64,000 bases of DNA from Xylaria sp. FL1777 (Eukaryota > Ascomycota > Sordariomycetes > Xylariales > Xylariaceae). The notes under the pieces are model-generated. The model was not told where the DNA came from. It did no database searches and saw nothing but the letters and a program-made list of their open reading frames with translations. The stretch lies in assembly GCA_022578965.1 (NCBI GenBank), contig MU400546.1:124001-188000 (forward strand), in the 5' to 3' direction. Both the position numbers and the translations under genes were made by a program. Within the stretch, counting starts at the first letter, position 1. Each line of letters starts with the position of its first letter. Of this stretch, positions 58,962 to 64,000 are shown one piece after another.

Positions 58962-61900
58962 AGTACAATACACACTGGCGCAATGTTATGTGCTAAGGTA
59001 TTGAGCCACTCACTGTAAATCACTGCACGAGGTGCAGTCAGCTCGCCGTCATACGGTGTCATCTTACCAAGTCTATATTTACGTGACGCTTTTTCGGTTC
59101 CGATCCAGTGACCTAAATACGTCGGGGGGCTGCTTTGGCCCCATGATTCTAATGTGGCCCGACTCTGCGGCAACTCTAAATATAATTTTCTGCATTCCTA
59201 AATCTGCTCGTTCTCAACTCCGTGGGGGCAATTACTCGAATTAGCAAACCAAACACATTTTTACTAGCGGCATATCGAACATCTATGCGACAGAACCCCA
59301 TGTAGCTACGATGAGAAAAGAGGTTAGGATATGTAGCGTAGTATTACTGCGAAGTAAATGGAATTCTGTGTATTTTTCGGCAGATCAATTATGCTGTAAC
59401 ATGGGGGGATAGGAGTTATGAATGCATCACTAGTCTATAAGTAGACATCAAGCGCAAGAACACATACTCATACAAATTCAATCTTCTTGAGGATAAGTAT
59501 AAAATAAACTATGTAAAACACAGATCAAACTCCTGTGACAACAGAGAGCGCCTTTTATCAGCTAAAGATAAAGACATCTAATTGGCGAAGTATCAGAGCC
59601 CTATAGTTATAATACATGACTAGAGGAAAAGGGGTTTCCTTAGTACACAAATAGTGATTTCCGGGAGCAATACTTACAAACAGCGCGGACTCGATAGGTT
59701 CACTGCTTCTATCCCAACCTAAGTGATCAACTAATGCGCATTATCCGTCTCCCAAAATGCTACTCATCAAGGACTTCATGAACGAAGAGAAGCTCATGGC
59801 CAATGAAAAGCTATCTAACCTAGCAAGATCAGTTTTCAGCTCTTATGATTTACCCCCCACGGCTTTATATCGTACCGAAGACGCTTCTCGATGATACTGA
59901 CAGGCATAGGTGCCATATGTCTTTTGGGTATGTGGTGTGCTTTGGCTGAACACGCAATGTGTGTGATCAGAGCCCTTTGTCTGCACGTGAAACGGCACAT
60001 TCAAATCCCGAACAGTACCAAAAGTCTCAAAGCGGAGGCTCTCAATGCATGTCAAGCTCTCACTATAGAAGTCAAATTACGGACGTGTTATGAATATGTG
60101 TTGCATGAGAATCCTGGATTTTTTGGTTGATTGGTCTCTGCTGAAAACGTGTAATACACTTTTATTTTATGGAAGGCGGTGTAACGACTCCGCGCTGGTA
60201 AGATAGCGAATTTGATATATACATCGACTAGATTAATGAGATGTCACGACGGCACGCTTCTTGACCAAAGTAGCAGGCATAGGGGCGCATGCTAAGCAAC
60301 GAGAGCGCCAGAGCCCTTCGCGCAACAACACCAATCATAGCTCATACCTGTATCTGCCTGTTCTTGATACATATATCCTGGAGATCTAGCCTTGAGAATC
60401 GCCGATGCAAGTCCAAGACATATCGGCGGTCGATAGAATACGCCCCAGCGCGCTACCCGCGGCATTAATAATATCCCACGTTCCCGATTCATACACATCC
60501 CGAGCCAACCGACTGCCTTGAGATCGACGGTGTCGTCTCCAATTCTATGACCAAATAAAGCAAGTTGTACGCAGTAGTGGGATAACCTCTACCCGTAGAG
60601 GTCAATACCGAGAGATAAGCTAGATGGTACATTTTCCTACGACGCCCGCTACATTAGTAACGGCGCATAATGCGCATTTACTAGATCATCTCCGCTCCTA
60701 CCTAACCACCGTCCGAGTTACCGAGTCCCTGCGTCAACGCACTCTTCATCGCGTCTCCAAATCCATGACCCGGGTCAGGAGCCTTCTCGACTTCTGCGAT
60801 ATCGCGTGATTGGTAGCAGAAGGATTCGTCCCATGCTGGCTCGCTGTGCCAAGGCAGCGCAAAACGAAATAAAGACGCAAAGGGGAAACAGACTAGTTGC
60901 GGTGAAGCAAGGTCGTGAAGGCTGCTCTCGGCTTCGCGTCGAACTATACGGGATCCCAAATGCGCGATTACTGTCTTCTATAGTACGCCCCGAACACGCG
61001 AGCGTTATACACGAGATATACCCGGGTGTTTCCCCTGGATCGTGGAGGTTCGAATTTCTAAGCTACTGGGACCCTCCAATTCTCCTGACTGAGAATCCCG
61101 CGAAAACACACTCAACTAACTTCATACATCGATATATCGCTATGCACATAATTCACACGCGTTTGAATCCACAGAGATAGTTAGGTGTCAGGGACCTTGT
61201 GCTTGTGGTAGGTGACAGAGACTTATTGTTGCGCAACGGCCTCTAAACATATTTCATGGACTTGCCGAAAACATACAAGAGTCCCTGGGTTATTGCAATG
61301 TGCCTTGTAACAGCATGTGCACATAATTCGATACCAGATACCTAATTCTTATATTCACCCGTGGATGATTAATACACATTAGCTATTTATATGGTTTCGT
61401 AACGTCTCCTCACATCCCCTCGAGATACATGAGCAGGATATTCGTGGCCTTCGTACCCCTATTCTAGTACAGTACATGAAGTGACTACCAAGTTCACTTT
61501 CAAGACCTCCTTTTGGCAGCCGACCTCCGAAAAGTAAGTATTGAAACAATATAACACCCTCCTGATGCCATGAATGTCCCATTTTACGCCTGGTGCATCG
61601 TTACAACGCATGTGATTTACTAAATACCCACCCTGCTCATACCTACATGAGCAAGATTCGACAATAATGTCGATCGTTCTCTAGGGCTACATACATCCAT
61701 ACTATTCCTATATATCTATGCCCTATTACTATAAGCAGCCTGATGAGCTGAATATCGTGCTGGCACAAAGGAGTTCGCAGCACTCAAGGATAAGAAAGGA
61801 ACCAAAAATGTCTGGAGGATCTAGAGGGAGGTCTGGTCGGATGTATTATACCAAGTATCTCATCCCTCATACGTGAGTAAATTCTAGCGGATCAGACATC

Positions 61901-61989
61901 ATATGGCACATATATATCCGGATGCTTAGGCTCTGTCTTATGGACTTGGTCACCAACGTAGGACCAGAGGTATAGCCGTACTAAATGTG

Positions 61990-61990
<1 letters not shown>

Positions 61991-62024
<34 letters not shown>

Positions 62025-62052
62025 TATATATATATAGAGCTATATATATATA
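61991..62052. repeat. (CA)15 followed by (TA)n microsatellite
   Basis: Fifteen CA units, TG, then two TA runs separated by GAGC. The longest dinucleotide tract in the window. Confidence 0.95.
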
Positions 62053-62590
62053 CAATCAAATAAACACCTCACCCGAACGCCAGTTACTATCAGTAAAGCA
62101 GTTGAAAATCTATTTGTAATAACTTACGTCTAACGCCTCCAAGTATCCAAGGAAGGAGGACGTATACAGACTTTAATAGACCAGGCCCGTGAATTCACTG
62201 CGGCACTTAACCTAGAATGCCGAAGCCTTTCTATCATTTCGTTCTGTAGCTAGCTTTCTAGTTGAGTCTTGCAACAACAACACCTAACTCTATAAACATG
62301 ATTTCGTCGAATCGGTCAGCAAGATGATCGACTATCTATAGTTATACACCAGCAGACTCGTAGTTTGCTTTTAAGCGTGCCATACTAAAGCCGAGCTCAA
62401 ACCGCACAAATGTCTCGTTCTATGCTAGTAACAGCTTCCTCAGACCCATCAAATGACATTAGGTAGTTGTATACTACGTCTGAATATAGATCTTTTGATT
62501 GCAATGTGCAACTCGTGATCTCCCAAGCTTTTTCTTAGAGCACGCACGGAGTGTGCGATGCCGTTACAAGGCAATAGTGGTAGACGGAGC

Positions 62591-64000
<1,410 letters not shown>

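Larger units (their letters stand above)
58695..62590. other. Gene-poor region with microsatellites
   Basis: Nearly 4 kb. It holds a CG/CA alternating tract (58930-58961) and a (CA)n(TA)n tract (61991-62052). Reading frames of up to about 125 codons at 60.6-61.2 kb show no domain. Presumably contains the 3' flank of PRP43. Confidence 0.5.

Noticed and set aside
58814..59173. 119-codon minus-strand frame with a hydrophobic segment
   Set aside because: The hydrophobic part (VCIVLCVCVCALAR) is only the translated CA/CG repeat tract.

Overview
The window comes from a filamentous ascomycete, most likely a Sordariomycete. The genes are intron-containing, with short GT..AG introns of about 55-140 nt. 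They include Zn2Cys6 regulators, a pisatin-demethylase-type P450, a CorA-like fungal membrane protein and a Pho81/NUC-2-type SPX-ankyrin-GDPD protein. Intergenic DNA carries many short TACCTA/TAGGTA motifs. I could not identify genus or species. All exon boundaries were read by hand from splice signals and reading-frame continuity.

Left, accessory-like part (1-17.9 kb). A signal-anchored protein (996-1631) has a fold reminiscent of the deuterolysin propeptide. A decayed deuterolysin (M35) metalloprotease lies about 1.1 kb away (about 2760-3600), with TAG stops where glutamine is expected. Then come a four-exon cytochrome P450 (4174-5874), a seven-exon CorA-like transporter (6932-8847), a cysteine-rich single-pass membrane protein on the minus strand (9281-11065), and a Zn2Cys6/Fungal_trans_2 regulator (13705-15892) whose first zinc ligands sit on a 13-nt exon.

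Central, housekeeping-rich part (17.9-42.7 kb). A 1051-residue Zn2Cys6 regulator is preceded by a long CTG/TTGCTG tract in its leader. It is followed by the mitochondrial i-AAA protease YME1, a PHO81/NUC-2-like phosphate regulator, a mitochondrial PPR protein, a CZIB/DUF866 zinc protein, SmF (spliceosome core), the arginine methyltransferase PRMT5 and prefoldin subunit 4. Several of these serve RNA processing (SmF, PRMT5, which methylates Sm proteins in other eukaryotes, and PRP43 at the right edge) or mitochondrial quality control (YME1, PPR).

Right, gene-poor part (42.7-62.6 kb). Only one gene is well supported, a secreted APP1-like (DUF2183) protein at 44387-45944. There are also a conserved-looking 117-residue reading frame that may be the head of a decaying gene (47960-48313), a small cysteine-rich protein (about 50931-51347) and a single-pass membrane protein (57870-58694). 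The remainder is long non-coding DNA with microsatellites. The window ends inside the DEAH-box helicase gene PRP43 (62591 to beyond 64000, minus strand).

I saw no CRISPR array, tRNA, rRNA or intact transposon. I did not find a clear previously undescribed system. The items most worth a second look are the decayed protease beside a propeptide-like protein, the unusual zinc-cluster spacing, the leader repeat of the large regulator and the altered catalytic motif of the APP1-like protein.
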